A DNA stretch of 53,602 nucleotides from JAGRKR01 sp041397725 (GCA_041397725.1 JAWKVZ010000011.1:1-53602); one strand, 5' to 3'; shown: positions 1-9,565, counted from the first letter of the stretch. Notes: a model not told the origin generated them from the sequence alone. Numbers and translations: made by a program.

Positions 1-2
1 AG

Positions 3-344
3 CCCAGAATCGAGCGATCGGCGCCGGCCGAGCCCGCCATCTCCTACCTTCCGGCGGCGCGCGAAACCTGCTTGCCGGAAAGCCTGCGTCGTGTGCTGGA
101 GAAGGTGGCGGCGCGGTTCGGTCCGGTGGTCGTCTCGTCGACGCACCGCGATCGTTCGCACAATGCCAGGGTCGGTGGTGCCAGCCATTCACTGCACCTC
201 GACTGTCGCGCGGTCGATTTCCGGGTGGTTGGCGGTGACAAGGGGCTCTGGCAGTTCCTGAAGTCGCAACCGGACATCGGTGGCCTCAAGCGCTATGCCT
301 TCGGCTTCTATCACATCGACGACGGGCCGCGCCGGAGTTGGTAG
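3..344 (+). CDS. M15-family peptidase (YcbK-like), C-terminal fragment
   Basis: The reading frame is open to the left edge, so the 5' end lies outside the window; the visible part is about 113 codons ending in TAG. The C-terminal half carries the zinc peptidase M15 (D-Ala-D-Ala carboxypeptidase-like) pattern: SxxHLDCRAVDFRV supplies a His and an Asp ligand, and the closing YHIDDGPRRSW supplies the last His. This matches the family ending in which a His-x-Asp is followed by GPxRxW. Members cleave or bind cell-wall peptides in the periplasm. The N-terminal region, including any signal peptide, cannot be seen. An internal TTG at 72 could serve as a start, but the homologous frame continues upstream of it. 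Confidence 0.75.
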   Translation, partial: PRIERSAPAEPAISYLPAARETCLPESLRRVLEKVAARFGPVVVSSTHRDRSHNARVGGASHSLHLDCRAVDFRVVGGDKGLWQFLKSQPDIGGLKRYAFGFYHIDDGPRRSW

Positions 345-347
345 GCG

Positions 348-1280
348 TCAGCACGGCTCGACATGATCGAGCCGGCTAAGGCGCATGCGGACATGGCGCA
401 TGAAGGCCCGGCCAGTGGCGCTGATCGGTGTGGCGGACGCCGTTATGAAGCACGTCTGATACTCGAGCGCCGGTTCGAACGGCCGCATCTCCAATCCCTT
501 TCCGAGGCTCTGGGCGACGGGGAAGGGGTTCGTCAGCGAAACACCCATCCCCCTCCGGACGAGTTCGACCAGGGCGACGGCCGTCGCCGTCTCGACCACG
601 ATATGCGGCACGAACCCGGCCTCACTGCAAATCCGGTCGATGAAGGCGCGTGTGCGATGGCGCCGGGTGAGCGCCACGAACGCCGTCTCGGCAAGGTGCT
701 CGGGCCGCACGACGTCGAGCTTGGCGAGGGGGTGGCCGGCCGGCATCACGCAGACGGCCCTGGAGCGACAGAACGGATCGTAATGCACGCTCGTTCGCGG
801 TGCGCCGAGCGACGCGATGGCGATGTCGAAGCGATCCTCGGCGATGCCGGAAAAGAGCACGTCGCTCGAGCAGATCTCGAACATGATGCGGCGCTCGGGG
901 TGCAGCTTCAGGAACGAAGCGATCTGGTCCGGCATGAAACGGTGGGCCAGGGTTGGTGGCGCGGCCAACCGCAGAACCGCGTTTCCCGCGTCCGACCAGC
1001 GCCCGGTTTCGATGCGTTCGAGCGTCTCGAAGAGGGGGGCCAGGCTGGCGTTGAGCGCCTGTGCCTCAGGCGTCGGCGTCATGCGCCCCTGCTGGCGGAC
1101 GAACAGCATATGCCCGAGCCTCGCCTCGAGCTGCGCGATGCAGCGGCTGACGCCCGATTGTGACATGCCCAGGCGCTGGCCGGCGGCCGTGGCTGTGCCC
1201 GTCGCGAGCAGGGTGCGCAGCACAAGGTACTCTTTGATGTTGTGATCCGCCGATCCCACCGTCCACCAGATGGCTGCCAT
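348..1280 (-). CDS. LysR-family transcriptional regulator
   Basis: 310 residues, the usual length for the family. Residues 17-76 form the winged helix-turn-helix (AAGQRLGMSQSGVSRCIAQLE), followed by a linker helix and a periplasmic-binding-like effector domain (about 100-300). It is divergent from the oligopeptide-type ABC importer that starts at 1471, the classic arrangement for a LysR regulator and its target, so control of that importer is a reasonable inference. The effector is unknown. A short inverted repeat (CTCAT-N6-ATGAG, 1304-1319) lies just upstream of its start and may be an operator. Confidence 0.88.
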   Translation of the reverse strand: MAAIWWTVGSADHNIKEYLVLRTLLATGTATAAGQRLGMSQSGVSRCIAQLEARLGHMLFVRQQGRMTPTPEAQALNASLAPLFETLERIETGRWSDAGNAVLRLAAPPTLAHRFMPDQIASFLKLHPERRIMFEICSSDVLFSGIAEDRFDIAIASLGAPRTSVHYDPFCRSRAVCVMPAGHPLAKLDVVRPEHLAETAFVALTRRHRTRAFIDRICSEAGFVPHIVVETATAVALVELVRRGMGVSLTNPFPVAQSLGKGLEMRPFEPALEYQTCFITASATPISATGRAFMRHVRMRLSRLDHVEPC

Positions 1281-1303
1281 TGCTCGACAGGCAATGCCCG
1301 TTG

Positions 1304-1319
1304 CTCATAGACTAATGAG
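1304..1319. promoter_or_regulatory. candidate operator in LysR/importer divergent region
   Basis: Perfect 5-bp arms CTCAT and ATGAG separated by 6 bases, 23 bases upstream of the LysR start codon, in the 190-bp region between the divergent regulator and the ABC importer. It does not have the strict T-N11-A spacing, so assignment to LysR is only an inference from position. Nothing else distinctive was seen in this region apart from the ribosome binding site of the importer gene (GAGGAGGGA, 1452-1460). Confidence 0.25.
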
Positions 1320-1470
1320 GCTACCGGGTGGCCGGCAAGGCATGTTCGTGTTGCGTTGGGTCCGGGTATTCCAATAAGACAAACAAATCCTGTCTGCTAC
1401 GGTCATGATTTCAGGATCGAACGAAGACCACGGTGGTCCGCCGGTTCTGTCGAGGAGGGAGACGAGCGAG

Positions 1471-3069
1471 ATGTTCAGAATGCGCGGTGTAATGCGCGGC
1501 CTTGCGCTTGCGGCGGTGGTTTCGACTGCCTTTGCCGCGACGCCGGTCGTCGCGAAGGAGTTGAAGATCGCCCTCGGCACGGAGCCGACGTCGATCGACC
1601 CCCACTATCACAACCTCGGTCCCAACAACGCGCTGATGGCGCACATTTTCGATCGGTTGGTCGATTTCGACGCCCAGCAGCGCTTGCGGCCCGGTCTTGC
1701 GGTGTCCTGGAAGGCGGTCAATCCGACGACGTGGGAGTTCAAGCTCCGCAAGGGTGTGAAGTGGCACGACGGCTCGCCGTTCACGGCTGACGACGTCGTC
1801 TTTACCTTCGGTCGCGCGCCCAACGTGCCGAACAGCCCCGGCAGCTTCGGCATCTACGTCAGGGGTAAGACCGTCGAGAAGGTCGATGACCACACGATCC
1901 ACATCAAGACCGCCAAGCCCTATCCGCTGATGCCGAACGATGTCGCCACGATCGCCATCGTCTCGAAGAAGCATGGCACCGGCGCTTCGACGGCCGACTA
2001 CAACTCCGGCAAGGCCGCGGTCGGCACGGGGCCGTTCAAGTTCACCGAGTATGTGCCGGGCGATCGCATCGTGTTCACGCGCAACGACGCCTACTGGGGT
2101 CCGAAGTCGCCTTGGACCAAGGTCACCCTCAAGCCCATCAAGTCGGGCCCGTCTCGGGTGGCGGCTCTGCTTGCCGGTGATGTCGACGTGGTCGATCAGG
2201 TGCCGACGACTGACATCGCGCGCCTCAAGAAGGACAAGCGGCTCGTGCTCTCGAGCGGCGTGTCCAACCGCGTCATTTACCTCCACATCGATCACGCGCG
2301 CGACAAGTCTCCCTTCGTGAAGGGCAAGGACGGCAAGGAGATCAAGAGCCCGCTGAGGGACGTCCGGGTGCGGCGCGCGATCTCGATGGCCATCAACCGC
2401 GACGCCATCGTCGCCCGCGTCATGGAGGGGCAGGCGATCCCGGCTGGCCAGCTCCTGCCGAAGACGTTCTTCGGCGTCTCCAAGAAGCTGAAGCCCGTGA
2501 AGTTCGACATGGCGGGCGCCAAAAAGCTGCTGGCCGCCGCCGGCTATCCGAACGGTTTCCAGCTCACGCTGCACGGCCCCAACGACCGCTACATCAACGA
2601 CGCCAAGATCGCGGAAGCGGTCGGCCAGATGCTGACGCGAGCCGGCATCCAGACCAAGGTTGAGACGATGACGCGCTCCGTGTTCTTCAAGCGCGCCTCG
2701 TCGGGCGGTCCCGACAAGTCTCCCGAGTTCAGCTTCATCCTGGTTGGTTGGGGTGCAGGCTCGGGTGAGGCGTCCTCGCCGCTCAAGTCGCTGATCGCCA
2801 CGTTCAACCGTGCCAAGGGCATGGGCGCGGGCAATCGCGGCCGCTACTCGAACAAGGAGGTCGACCGCCTGATCGAAGAGGCACTGGCGACGGTCGACGA
2901 CACGAAGCGTGCCGCGCTTCTTGCCAAGGCCACCGAAGTCGCCATCGAGGATGGCGCGATCATTCCGCTGCACTATCAGGTCAACACCTGGGCGACGCGG
3001 AAGGGCCTCAAGTACACGCCGCGCACCGACGAGCGCACGGTGGCGATGGAAGTCGCCGCGACCAAGTAA
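1471..3069 (+). CDS. ABC transporter substrate-binding protein, family 5 (peptide/nickel type)
   Basis: The ATG at 1471 is chosen because GAGGAGGGA lies about 10 bases before it and it opens directly on a signal peptide (residues 1-28, hydrophobic ALAAVVSTAFA, cleavage near VVA-K). An upstream ATG at 1405 would bury the signal. The mature part begins KELKIALGTEPTSIDPHY and contains WEFKLRKGVKWHDGSPFTADDVVFTF, both hallmarks of the DppA/OppA family (SBP_bac_5). 532 residues is typical. It is the first gene of a complete five-gene importer (SBP, two permeases, two ATPases) and would deliver ligand to the permease pair. The substrate, peptide or other solute, cannot be read from sequence. Confidence 0.93.
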   Translation: MFRMRGVMRGLALAAVVSTAFAATPVVAKELKIALGTEPTSIDPHYHNLGPNNALMAHIFDRLVDFDAQQRLRPGLAVSWKAVNPTTWEFKLRKGVKWHDGSPFTADDVVFTFGRAPNVPNSPGSFGIYVRGKTVEKVDDHTIHIKTAKPYPLMPNDVATIAIVSKKHGTGASTADYNSGKAAVGTGPFKFTEYVPGDRIVFTRNDAYWGPKSPWTKVTLKPIKSGPSRVAALLAGDVDVVDQVPTTDIARLKKDKRLVLSSGVSNRVIYLHIDHARDKSPFVKGKDGKEIKSPLRDVRVRRAISMAINRDAIVARVMEGQAIPAGQLLPKTFFGVSKKLKPVKFDMAGAKKLLAAAGYPNGFQLTLHGPNDRYINDAKIAEAVGQMLTRAGIQTKVETMTRSVFFKRASSGGPDKSPEFSFILVGWGAGSGEASSPLKSLIATFNRAKGMGAGNRGRYSNKEVDRLIEEALATVDDTKRAALLAKATEVAIEDGAIIPLHYQVNTWATRKGLKYTPRTDERTVAMEVAATK

Positions 3070-3209
3070 GGCTAAGGCCTGATGCAACGACAACCGCCGC
3101 CCCTGCCGACGCGCACGGGGCGGCGGGACTGCCTTTCCCGCGAGGGACGAGCCCGGTTTGAGCGTCCTCGGCGGTCCGTAGTCTTACTCGAACACTGAGA
3201 GGGGGCCGA

Positions 3210-4187
3210 GTGACGGCTTTCATCATCAGACGCCTCATGCAGAGCGCGATGGTGGTCTTCGCCATGTCGGTGCTGGTGTTTTTCGGCGTCAGCGTCATCG
3301 GCGATCCCGTCGACGTTCTCGTGAGTCCCGACGCCGATCAGGAAGAGATCGAGCGCGTCACCAAGCAATTCGGCTTCGATCTGCCCAAGTGGCAGCAGTA
3401 CCTCTTGTTCATGAAGGGCGCTTTCCAGGGCGATCTCGGCAAGTCGTTCGTCTTCGGCGAGTCGGCGCTGCAGCTTATCTTCGACCGCCTGCCCGCCACG
3501 CTCGAGCTGACGGTCGCCTCTCTCCTGATGGCGATCATCATCGGCATCCCGCTCGGGCTCTATGCCGGCTTGAAGCCGAACTCCTTCGCGGCCAAGTCGA
3601 TCATGGCGACCTCCATTTTCGGCTTCAGCCTGCCGACCTTCTGGGTCGGACTGATGCTGATCATGATCTTTTCGGTGATCCTCGGCTGGTTGCCGACGAC
3701 AGGGCGAGGCCAGACGGCGGAGTTTCTCGGGATCACCTCGAGTTACTTCACGCTCAACGGCCTGTCGCATCTGTTCCTGCCGGCTTTCAATCTCGCCCTC
3801 CTGAAGATTTCGCTGGTCATCCGATTGACCCGGGCCGGCACGCGCGAGGCCATCCTGCAGGACTACATCAAGTTCGCACGCGCCAAGGGGCTTGCGCCCT
3901 CGCGCATCGTCCTCGTGCATCTGCTCAAGAATATCCTGATCCCCGTGGTGACGGTGCTCGGGCTCGAATTCGTTGGGCAGGTGGCGTTCTCCGTCGTGAC
4001 GGAGACCATCTTCGCTTGGCCCGGAATGGGTAAGCTCCTCATCGATTCCATTCTCCAGCTCGATCGGCCGATCATCGTGGCCTACCTGGTCATGATCGTG
4101 CTGCTCTACGTCGTGGTGAACCTGATCGTGGATATCGTCTACTCGCTGCTCGATCCGCGTGTCAGGCTCGGGGAGAAATCGTCATGA
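3210..4187 (+). CDS. ABC transporter permease, DppB-like
   Basis: 325 residues with about six membrane segments and the binding-protein-dependent transport fold. The coupling EAA loop is clear (IKFARAKGLAPSRIVLVHLLKN). The first helix (RRLMQSAMVVFAMSVLVFF) and the long periplasmic loop that follows match DppB/OppB. The GTG start has a GAGAGGGGG ribosome binding site. The stop overlaps the next permease start by 4 bases (ATGA), so translation of the two permeases is probably coupled. A 140-bp gap separates it from the binding-protein gene. Confidence 0.93.
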   Translation: MTAFIIRRLMQSAMVVFAMSVLVFFGVSVIGDPVDVLVSPDADQEEIERVTKQFGFDLPKWQQYLLFMKGAFQGDLGKSFVFGESALQLIFDRLPATLELTVASLLMAIIIGIPLGLYAGLKPNSFAAKSIMATSIFGFSLPTFWVGLMLIMIFSVILGWLPTTGRGQTAEFLGITSSYFTLNGLSHLFLPAFNLALLKISLVIRLTRAGTREAILQDYIKFARAKGLAPSRIVLVHLLKNILIPVVTVLGLEFVGQVAFSVVTETIFAWPGMGKLLIDSILQLDRPIIVAYLVMIVLLYVVVNLIVDIVYSLLDPRVRLGEKSS

Positions 4188-5110
4188 CCATTGCAACCGA
4201 TGACCGCGGCGGTTCCCTCGGCCCGGCGGCACCACCCGTCGAGACGCCGTTCCGGCGCTTCCTCTCCGAGTTCCTGGAGAGCAGGATTTCCGCGCTCGCG
4301 CTCGGCGTGCTGCTGATCATCGTCGTTTTCGCCCTGCTGGCGCCGTGGATCACGCCGCAGAACCCCTATGACCTCGGTCAGGTCGATGTGCTCGACAGCC
4401 GGCAGGCGCCCGGCGGGCAGAGCATGGCGGGCTACACGTTCTGGCTCGGCTCCGATGGCGCCGGCCGCGATCTCCTGAGCGCCATTCTCTATGGCCTGCG
4501 CATTTCCCTGGCGGTGGGCGTCACCTCGGGCTTCCTCGCCATGATGGTTGGTGCGGCCATCGGCCTAATCGCGGCCTATGCGGGCGGGCGCATCGAGAGC
4601 CTGATCATGCGCATCGTCGATCTGCAGCTCTCGTTCCCGTCGGTGCTCATCGCCCTGATGCTGGTGGCGCTGTTCGGGAAGGGCATCGACAAGATCATGC
4701 TGGCGCTCGTCATCGTGCAGTGGGCCTACTATGCCCGCACCGTGCGCGGCTCGGCGCTGGTGGAGCGCAAGAAGGAATACGTGGAGGCCGCCCGCTGCCT
4801 CGGCCTCGGCAATGCGCGCATCCTCTTCCGCCACATTCTGCCCAACTGCCTGGCGCCGCTCATCGTGGTCGCCACCGTGCAGACGGCCCATGCCATCGCC
4901 CTCGAGGCGACGCTTTCCTTCCTCGGCGTGGGCCTGCCTCAGACGGAGCCGTCTCTCGGCGTGCTGATCGCCAACGGCCACGAATACATGCTCTCCGGCC
5001 AGTACTGGATCAGCTTCTTCCCGGGCGTGGCGCTGCTCCTGACGATCGTGTCGATCAACCTCGTCGGTGACCAGCTCCGCGACGTGCTCAATCCGAGGCT
5101 CAAGCGATGA
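4184..5110 (+). CDS. ABC transporter permease, DppC-like
   Basis: 308 residues. An N-terminal cytoplasmic tail and first helix (ALALGVLLIIVVFALLAPWI) are followed by the OppC N-terminal signature with the GSDGAGRDLLSAILYGLRISL segment, then five more helices. The EAA coupling loop is VEAARCLGLGNARILFRHILPN. It overlaps the upstream permease and the downstream ATPase gene by 4 bases each, showing a tight operon. It forms the heterodimeric membrane channel with the DppB-like partner. Confidence 0.93.
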   Translation: MTIATDDRGGSLGPAAPPVETPFRRFLSEFLESRISALALGVLLIIVVFALLAPWITPQNPYDLGQVDVLDSRQAPGGQSMAGYTFWLGSDGAGRDLLSAILYGLRISLAVGVTSGFLAMMVGAAIGLIAAYAGGRIESLIMRIVDLQLSFPSVLIALMLVALFGKGIDKIMLALVIVQWAYYARTVRGSALVERKKEYVEAARCLGLGNARILFRHILPNCLAPLIVVATVQTAHAIALEATLSFLGVGLPQTEPSLGVLIANGHEYMLSGQYWISFFPGVALLLTIVSINLVGDQLRDVLNPRLKR

Positions 5111-6090
5111 CCGACGCACCGACGCTCGAGGTCGACGGCCTCAAGACTCATTTCTTCACCAAGGCCGGCGTCGTCAAGGCGGTCGACGGCGTCAGCTTCC
5201 ACGTGCGAGCCGGCGAGGTGCTGGGGCTGGTCGGCGAGTCCGGCTGCGGCAAGTCCATTACCGGCTTCTCGATCATCGGCCTCATCGACCATCCCGGACG
5301 CATCGTCGAAGGCGCCATTCGCTTCAAGGGCGAGGATCTCGTCACTGCTGGCGAGCAGCGGCTGCAGCACCTTCGCGGCGACCGCGTCGCCATGATCTTC
5401 CAGGACCCGATGATGACGCTCAACCCGGTGTTGCGCGTCGACACGCAGATGGTCGAGACCGTGCTGGCGCACCGCGACGTCGATCGCAAGACTGCGCTTG
5501 CTCTGTCGCGGGATGCGCTGGCGCAGGTCGGCATCCCCTCACCGGAGCAGCGGCTCAAGAACTATCCGCACGAGCTGTCCGGCGGCATGCGCCAGCGTGT
5601 GGCCATCGCCATCGCTTTCCTCAACAAGCCGGATCTCATCATCGCCGACGAGCCGACCACGGCCCTCGACGTGACGATCCAGGCGCAGATCCTGTTCGAG
5701 GCGCAGAAGCTCTGCCGCCAGACCGGAACGGCGCTCATCTGGATCACGCACGATCTGGCGGTTGTGGCGGCGCTCGCCGACCGGATCGCGGTCATGTACG
5801 CGGGCCGCATCGTCGAGACCGGATCGACGGACGACGTGATCGACCGGCCGCTGCACCCCTATACCCACGGGCTGATCGGCTCGGTGCCGAGCCACAACAA
5901 GCGGGGCGAGCGCTTGACGCAGATTCCGGGCATGACGCCCTCCCTGCTCAACATCCAGCCGGGTTGCGCGTTTCGCGCCCGCTGCTTCTACGCGAAGCCC
6001 GAGTGTGCCAACGAGCCGCCCGAGACCTCGCCTGCGCCCGATCGCAAGGTGCGGTGCTTCCATCCCGTTTCGGAGGCTGCGCTGACATGA
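5107..6090 (+). CDS. ABC transporter ATP-binding protein, OppD/DppD-like
   Basis: 327 residues. Walker A GESGCGKS, Q-loop FQDPMMTLNP, signature LSGGMRQR, Walker B LIIADEPTTALD and switch His in WITHDL are all intact, so it should hydrolyse ATP. The C-terminal oligopeptide-transporter extension has the Cys cluster CAFRARCFYAKPEC, which in DppD-type ATPases carries an Fe-S cluster or disulfides. It overlaps the permease and the second ATPase gene by 4 bases and is expected to pair with that second ATPase under the permeases. Confidence 0.93.
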   Translation: MTDAPTLEVDGLKTHFFTKAGVVKAVDGVSFHVRAGEVLGLVGESGCGKSITGFSIIGLIDHPGRIVEGAIRFKGEDLVTAGEQRLQHLRGDRVAMIFQDPMMTLNPVLRVDTQMVETVLAHRDVDRKTALALSRDALAQVGIPSPEQRLKNYPHELSGGMRQRVAIAIAFLNKPDLIIADEPTTALDVTIQAQILFEAQKLCRQTGTALIWITHDLAVVAALADRIAVMYAGRIVETGSTDDVIDRPLHPYTHGLIGSVPSHNKRGERLTQIPGMTPSLLNIQPGCAFRARCFYAKPECANEPPETSPAPDRKVRCFHPVSEAALT

Positions 6091-7139
6091 CCGAGGCAAC
6101 GATGGAAACCGCTGCGCCGAAGCCCGGCACTGCGACCGGAACGCCGATCATCGAGGTCGCCGGGGTCTACAAGCGCTTCGTCAAATCGCTCGATCTCGCT
6201 GAGCGCATCGCCGCCAAGCTCGGCTCCAGCGTGCGCGAGATCGTCGTGCACGCCGTCGACGGTGTCGACCTCGCCATCAACAAGGGCGAGGTCGTGGGTC
6301 TGGTGGGCGAGTCCGGGTGCGGCAAGTCCACGCTCGGGCGCATCGTTGCGGATCTGCTGGCGCCGACGAAGGGCGTCGTGCGCTTCCGCGGCAAGGAGCG
6401 CTCGCATCTCTCCGGCAGCGAGGCGAAGGACGCCCGACTGGCCGTGCAGATGATTTTCCAGGACCCCTATGCCTCGCTCAATCCGCGCCAGCGCGTCGGC
6501 GACATCATCGGCGAGGGCCCCAAGGCGCACGGGCTCGTCTCGCGGCGTGAGGTCGACGATTATGTCGGGGAGGTCATGCGCAAGGTCGGGCTCGATCCCG
6601 AGTTCCGCCGCCGCTACCCGCATCAGTTCTCCGGCGGCCAGCGCAGCCGCATCGGCATCGCCCGCGCGCTCGCAGTGAAGCCCGAGTTCCTGGTGTGCGA
6701 CGAGGCCATCGCCGCACTCGACGTCTCGATCCAGGCGCAGATCATCAATCTCTTCATGGACCTGCGCGAGACCTACGATCTGACCTACCTGTTCATCAGC
6801 CACGACCTCGGCGTCGTCGAGCACATCGCCGATCGCGTGGTCATCATGTATCTCGGCCGCATCGTCGAGACGGCTCCGACCCAGGAGCTGTTCGAGGCGC
6901 CCAACCATCCCTACGCCCGGGCGCTGCTCGACGAGGTGCCGCGTCTCGACCAGAGGAAGCGCAACTTCCAGCCGATCAAGGGCGAGATCCCGTCCCCGAT
7001 CGATCCGCCGCCGGGCTGCCATTTCCATCCGCGCTGTCCCCATGCCGGGCCGCGCTGCCGGGCCGAGGTTCCCAAGCTGCGGCCGATCGCGCCTCAGCGC
7101 TTCTCCGCCTGCCACCTGAACGACGGCGGCGTGGGCTGA
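6087..7139 (+). CDS. ABC transporter ATP-binding protein, OppF/DppF-like
   Basis: 350 residues from the ATG at 6087, which overlaps the preceding stop. A longer open frame upstream in the same phase is only a shadow of the first ATPase gene. Walker A GESGCGKST, Q-loop FQDPYASLNPRQ, signature FSGGQRSR, Walker B FLVCDEAIAALD and HDLGVVEHI are present. The segment VKSLDLAERIAAKLGSSVREIVVHAV is an insertion between the first strand and Walker A seen in some OppF proteins. The C-terminal CHFHPRCPHAGPRC is the oligopeptide-type extension. Last gene of the importer operon. Confidence 0.93.
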   Translation: MTEATMETAAPKPGTATGTPIIEVAGVYKRFVKSLDLAERIAAKLGSSVREIVVHAVDGVDLAINKGEVVGLVGESGCGKSTLGRIVADLLAPTKGVVRFRGKERSHLSGSEAKDARLAVQMIFQDPYASLNPRQRVGDIIGEGPKAHGLVSRREVDDYVGEVMRKVGLDPEFRRRYPHQFSGGQRSRIGIARALAVKPEFLVCDEAIAALDVSIQAQIINLFMDLRETYDLTYLFISHDLGVVEHIADRVVIMYLGRIVETAPTQELFEAPNHPYARALLDEVPRLDQRKRNFQPIKGEIPSPIDPPPGCHFHPRCPHAGPRCRAEVPKLRPIAPQRFSACHLNDGGVG

Positions 7140-7182
7140 CCGCGACGGCTCGGCAACGCCCGGCAACTTTTCGTGCGCCGGT

Positions 7183-7201
7183 CTTCCGACGCGTTCGGAA
7201 G
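7183..7201 (+). terminator. possible terminator hairpin after importer operon
   Basis: Seven-base arms CTTCCGA and TCGGAAG around a 5-base loop, 43 bases after the last importer stop. The downstream tract is only weakly T-rich (catttgt), so it is a modest candidate. The remaining 7140-7348 interval shows no other clear element. Confidence 0.35.
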
Positions 7202-7348
7202 GCATTTGTCCCTCGCCGGCAAGTGGCTATGCTGTACCCCTGGCGATGCCTGCTCAGGGCAGTGGTCGGCGAGCGTGGACGGTTGCCGTGAGGCCGCCGA
7301 CAGCGCGGCCGCCGCATGAAGGTACCGCGTACGCAGGGGGGGATCGGC

Positions 7349-9565
7349 ATGGCGGACGAGCCACAGCAGCAAATCCGCAAGGGCAAGCTGCCGAAGATGG
7401 TGCGCTGGTACAATCCCGGCGTGCTGATCAAGACCGGCATCCACACGGTGATCTCGAGCCTGTTCGGCCAGTATGCCGACAACCGGCTCATGCAGGCCGC
7501 GACCGACCGCGCCAGCGTCGACGAGCTGAAGACGCGCTACGACTATTCGAGCGCCGATCCGAGCAAGTTCGAGAACTACATCCGGCGCGATGCATCGGGC
7601 GCCTTCTGGATCGATTATCTTTCAGACATCGGCGACGGCTTCGAGCCGACGTACGCGACCGCATTCCTGCTGGCTCAACCCGAGCTGAGCCTGGCGAGCA
7701 TGGACCCGCTGCCGGCGGGCCAGATCCTCATCCTCGGTGGTGATCAGGCCTATCCTCAGGCGACGCGCGAAGAGTACCGGCTGCGGCTGCAGAATCCCTT
7801 CGATTGGGCCTTCAACGTCGCCGAGCCGCAGCGGCGCTTGTTCGCCCTGCCCGGCAATCACGACTGGTACGATGGGCTGTCGAGCTTCGATTCGCTCTTC
7901 TGCGTCTCTCGTGACGGCACGCTCGATCGCAAGGGCACCAAGATCGGCGGCTGGGAAACACAGCAGCACCGCTCGTACTGGGCGCTGCAGCTCCCCTACA
8001 AGTGGTGGATCTGGGGACCCGACATCCAGTTCTCCAAGTACCTGGACAGCAGCCAGGTGAGCTACTTCGAGCTGCTCGCCGACCAGACCGGCCCGGACGA
8101 TCGCATCGTCATCTGCATGGCGCAGCCGAACTGGCTGCTGGCCGACTACGAAGGCATCGACGCGGAAGAGAATTTCTTCAAGATCACCTCTATCGCGCGC
8201 AAGAACGGCGCCAAGGTCCACGCCCTCATCGCCGGCGACTGGCACCATTACAACCGCTACTACACCAAAGACATCGACGTGCACTTCTTCGTGGCGGGCG
8301 GCGGCGGCGCCTTTCTGCACCCGACCCACATCCTCAAGGACACCATCCAGGTGCGCTGGCCAGAGCTGAAGGTGCCGGCGCAGCCTGCGGACGTCGAGCC
8401 CGAAGGCGGCGATGGCAAGGCCGCGCCCATGACGGAGCGCTGGGCCAAGCGCAAGGTCGACGTCTCGCTGAAGCCCGCGCAGAGCGGTGAGGACCAGAAG
8501 CGCGCAACGGAAGGGGAGCCCAAGCCCGAGAGCTACGCGCCGGGCGCGCCAGCGGCGCCTGCCCCGGCCCCTGCGGAGGATGCCGTCGCGCGGCCATCGA
8601 CCGTGTGCTATCCGCCGAAGTCGCGAAGCATGATGCTCAGCTTCCGCAATCTCCTCTTCCCGCTTTACAACTTCAAATTCGCACTCGGCATCGGCCTCAT
8701 CTACTGGCTGATGACGTGGCAGTTCCACCTCGTCACGAAAAAGCTCAACATCTCCGCCGCGCCAGGTATCGGCCACTCTATCGACACCGTCACTTTCTCG
8801 ACCTTCTGGCCCGTATGGACGAAGCTGCCGCTCTACATTTTCCAGGCGGTCAGCCTCGACATCTTCTTTTTCGTGATGTTCTTCGGCACGGGGCTCGTGC
8901 TGGTCAGCTATGTCGAACTGACGCAGAACTGGTCGAGGATGACCCGCTTACTGCTCAAGGTGGGCGTCGGAACCCTGCACTTCCTCGCACACCTGACGCT
9001 GATGATGACCCTGCTCCTGCTGGCCCTGGCGGCTCACAACGAGATTGCCAATGTCATCAAGTCGTGGGTCGAGGGCTTCATCGGGATGCTTCAATATCAG
9101 ATCGGTGGAAGCGAGCGGGGTAGCGACCTGACCCAGCAGATCCAGAAGCCGTTCGAGGCAGCCCCCGGCGCGGCTGGCGAGGGGCCGGCTGGGCGGCGAA
9201 ATTGGGTCCGCGGTCTGCTCGGCAGCCTCTATCCCCTCGAGATGATCCCGATCGGCGGTCTGCTTGGCGGTTTCGTCTGGGGTGCATACTGGGTGTTCAC
9301 GGGCTTCTTCGGCAAGATGCACGCGGAGCAGGCCTTCGCGGCACTGCGGATCAAGGACTACAAGAACTTTCTGCGGCTGCGCTTCGATGAGAAGAGCCTG
9401 ACCGTCTACCCGATCGGCATCGAGCGGGTGCCACGCGAGGAAGATCTCGAAATTGCTCCGCAGGAGGGCGCTTCGAGCTACCCGAGCAACCCGCGGCTCG
9501 TTCCTGCGAAGCCCATCGAGGTGCACCTGATCGAGCCGCCGATCGTCATCAAGGCGAAGACCTGA
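7349..9565 (+). CDS. Membrane-anchored metallophosphoesterase
   Basis: 738 residues from ATG 7349, chosen because GGGGGGA lies 6 bases upstream; ATG 7316 would add 11 residues. The N-terminal half has calcineurin-like metal-binding motifs: SDIGDGF (about 92-97), GGDQAYP (130-136), LPGNHDWYDG (168-176) and AGDWHHYNRY (about 290). A Pro/Ala-rich linker (roughly 350-415) leads to a C-terminal part with at least four hydrophobic segments (LGIGLIYWLMTW, FQAVSLDIFFFVMFFGTGLV, LTLMMTLLLLALAA, IPIGGLLGGFVWGAYWVF). No signal peptide is seen, so the catalytic domain probably faces the cytoplasm. The substrate is unknown. The gene stands alone between two catabolic groups. Confidence 0.8.
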   Translation: MADEPQQQIRKGKLPKMVRWYNPGVLIKTGIHTVISSLFGQYADNRLMQAATDRASVDELKTRYDYSSADPSKFENYIRRDASGAFWIDYLSDIGDGFEPTYATAFLLAQPELSLASMDPLPAGQILILGGDQAYPQATREEYRLRLQNPFDWAFNVAEPQRRLFALPGNHDWYDGLSSFDSLFCVSRDGTLDRKGTKIGGWETQQHRSYWALQLPYKWWIWGPDIQFSKYLDSSQVSYFELLADQTGPDDRIVICMAQPNWLLADYEGIDAEENFFKITSIARKNGAKVHALIAGDWHHYNRYYTKDIDVHFFVAGGGGAFLHPTHILKDTIQVRWPELKVPAQPADVEPEGGDGKAAPMTERWAKRKVDVSLKPAQSGEDQKRATEGEPKPESYAPGAPAAPAPAPAEDAVARPSTVCYPPKSRSMMLSFRNLLFPLYNFKFALGIGLIYWLMTWQFHLVTKKLNISAAPGIGHSIDTVTFSTFWPVWTKLPLYIFQAVSLDIFFFVMFFGTGLVLVSYVELTQNWSRMTRLLLKVGVGTLHFLAHLTLMMTLLLLALAAHNEIANVIKSWVEGFIGMLQYQIGGSERGSDLTQQIQKPFEAAPGAAGEGPAGRRNWVRGLLGSLYPLEMIPIGGLLGGFVWGAYWVFTGFFGKMHAEQAFAALRIKDYKNFLRLRFDEKSLTVYPIGIERVPREEDLEIAPQEGASSYPSNPRLVPAKPIEVHLIEPPIVIKAKT

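Noticed and set aside
1471..7139. Nickel-specific importer
   Set aside because: The family covers peptides, nickel and other solutes; nothing in the binding protein or neighbours points to nickel.
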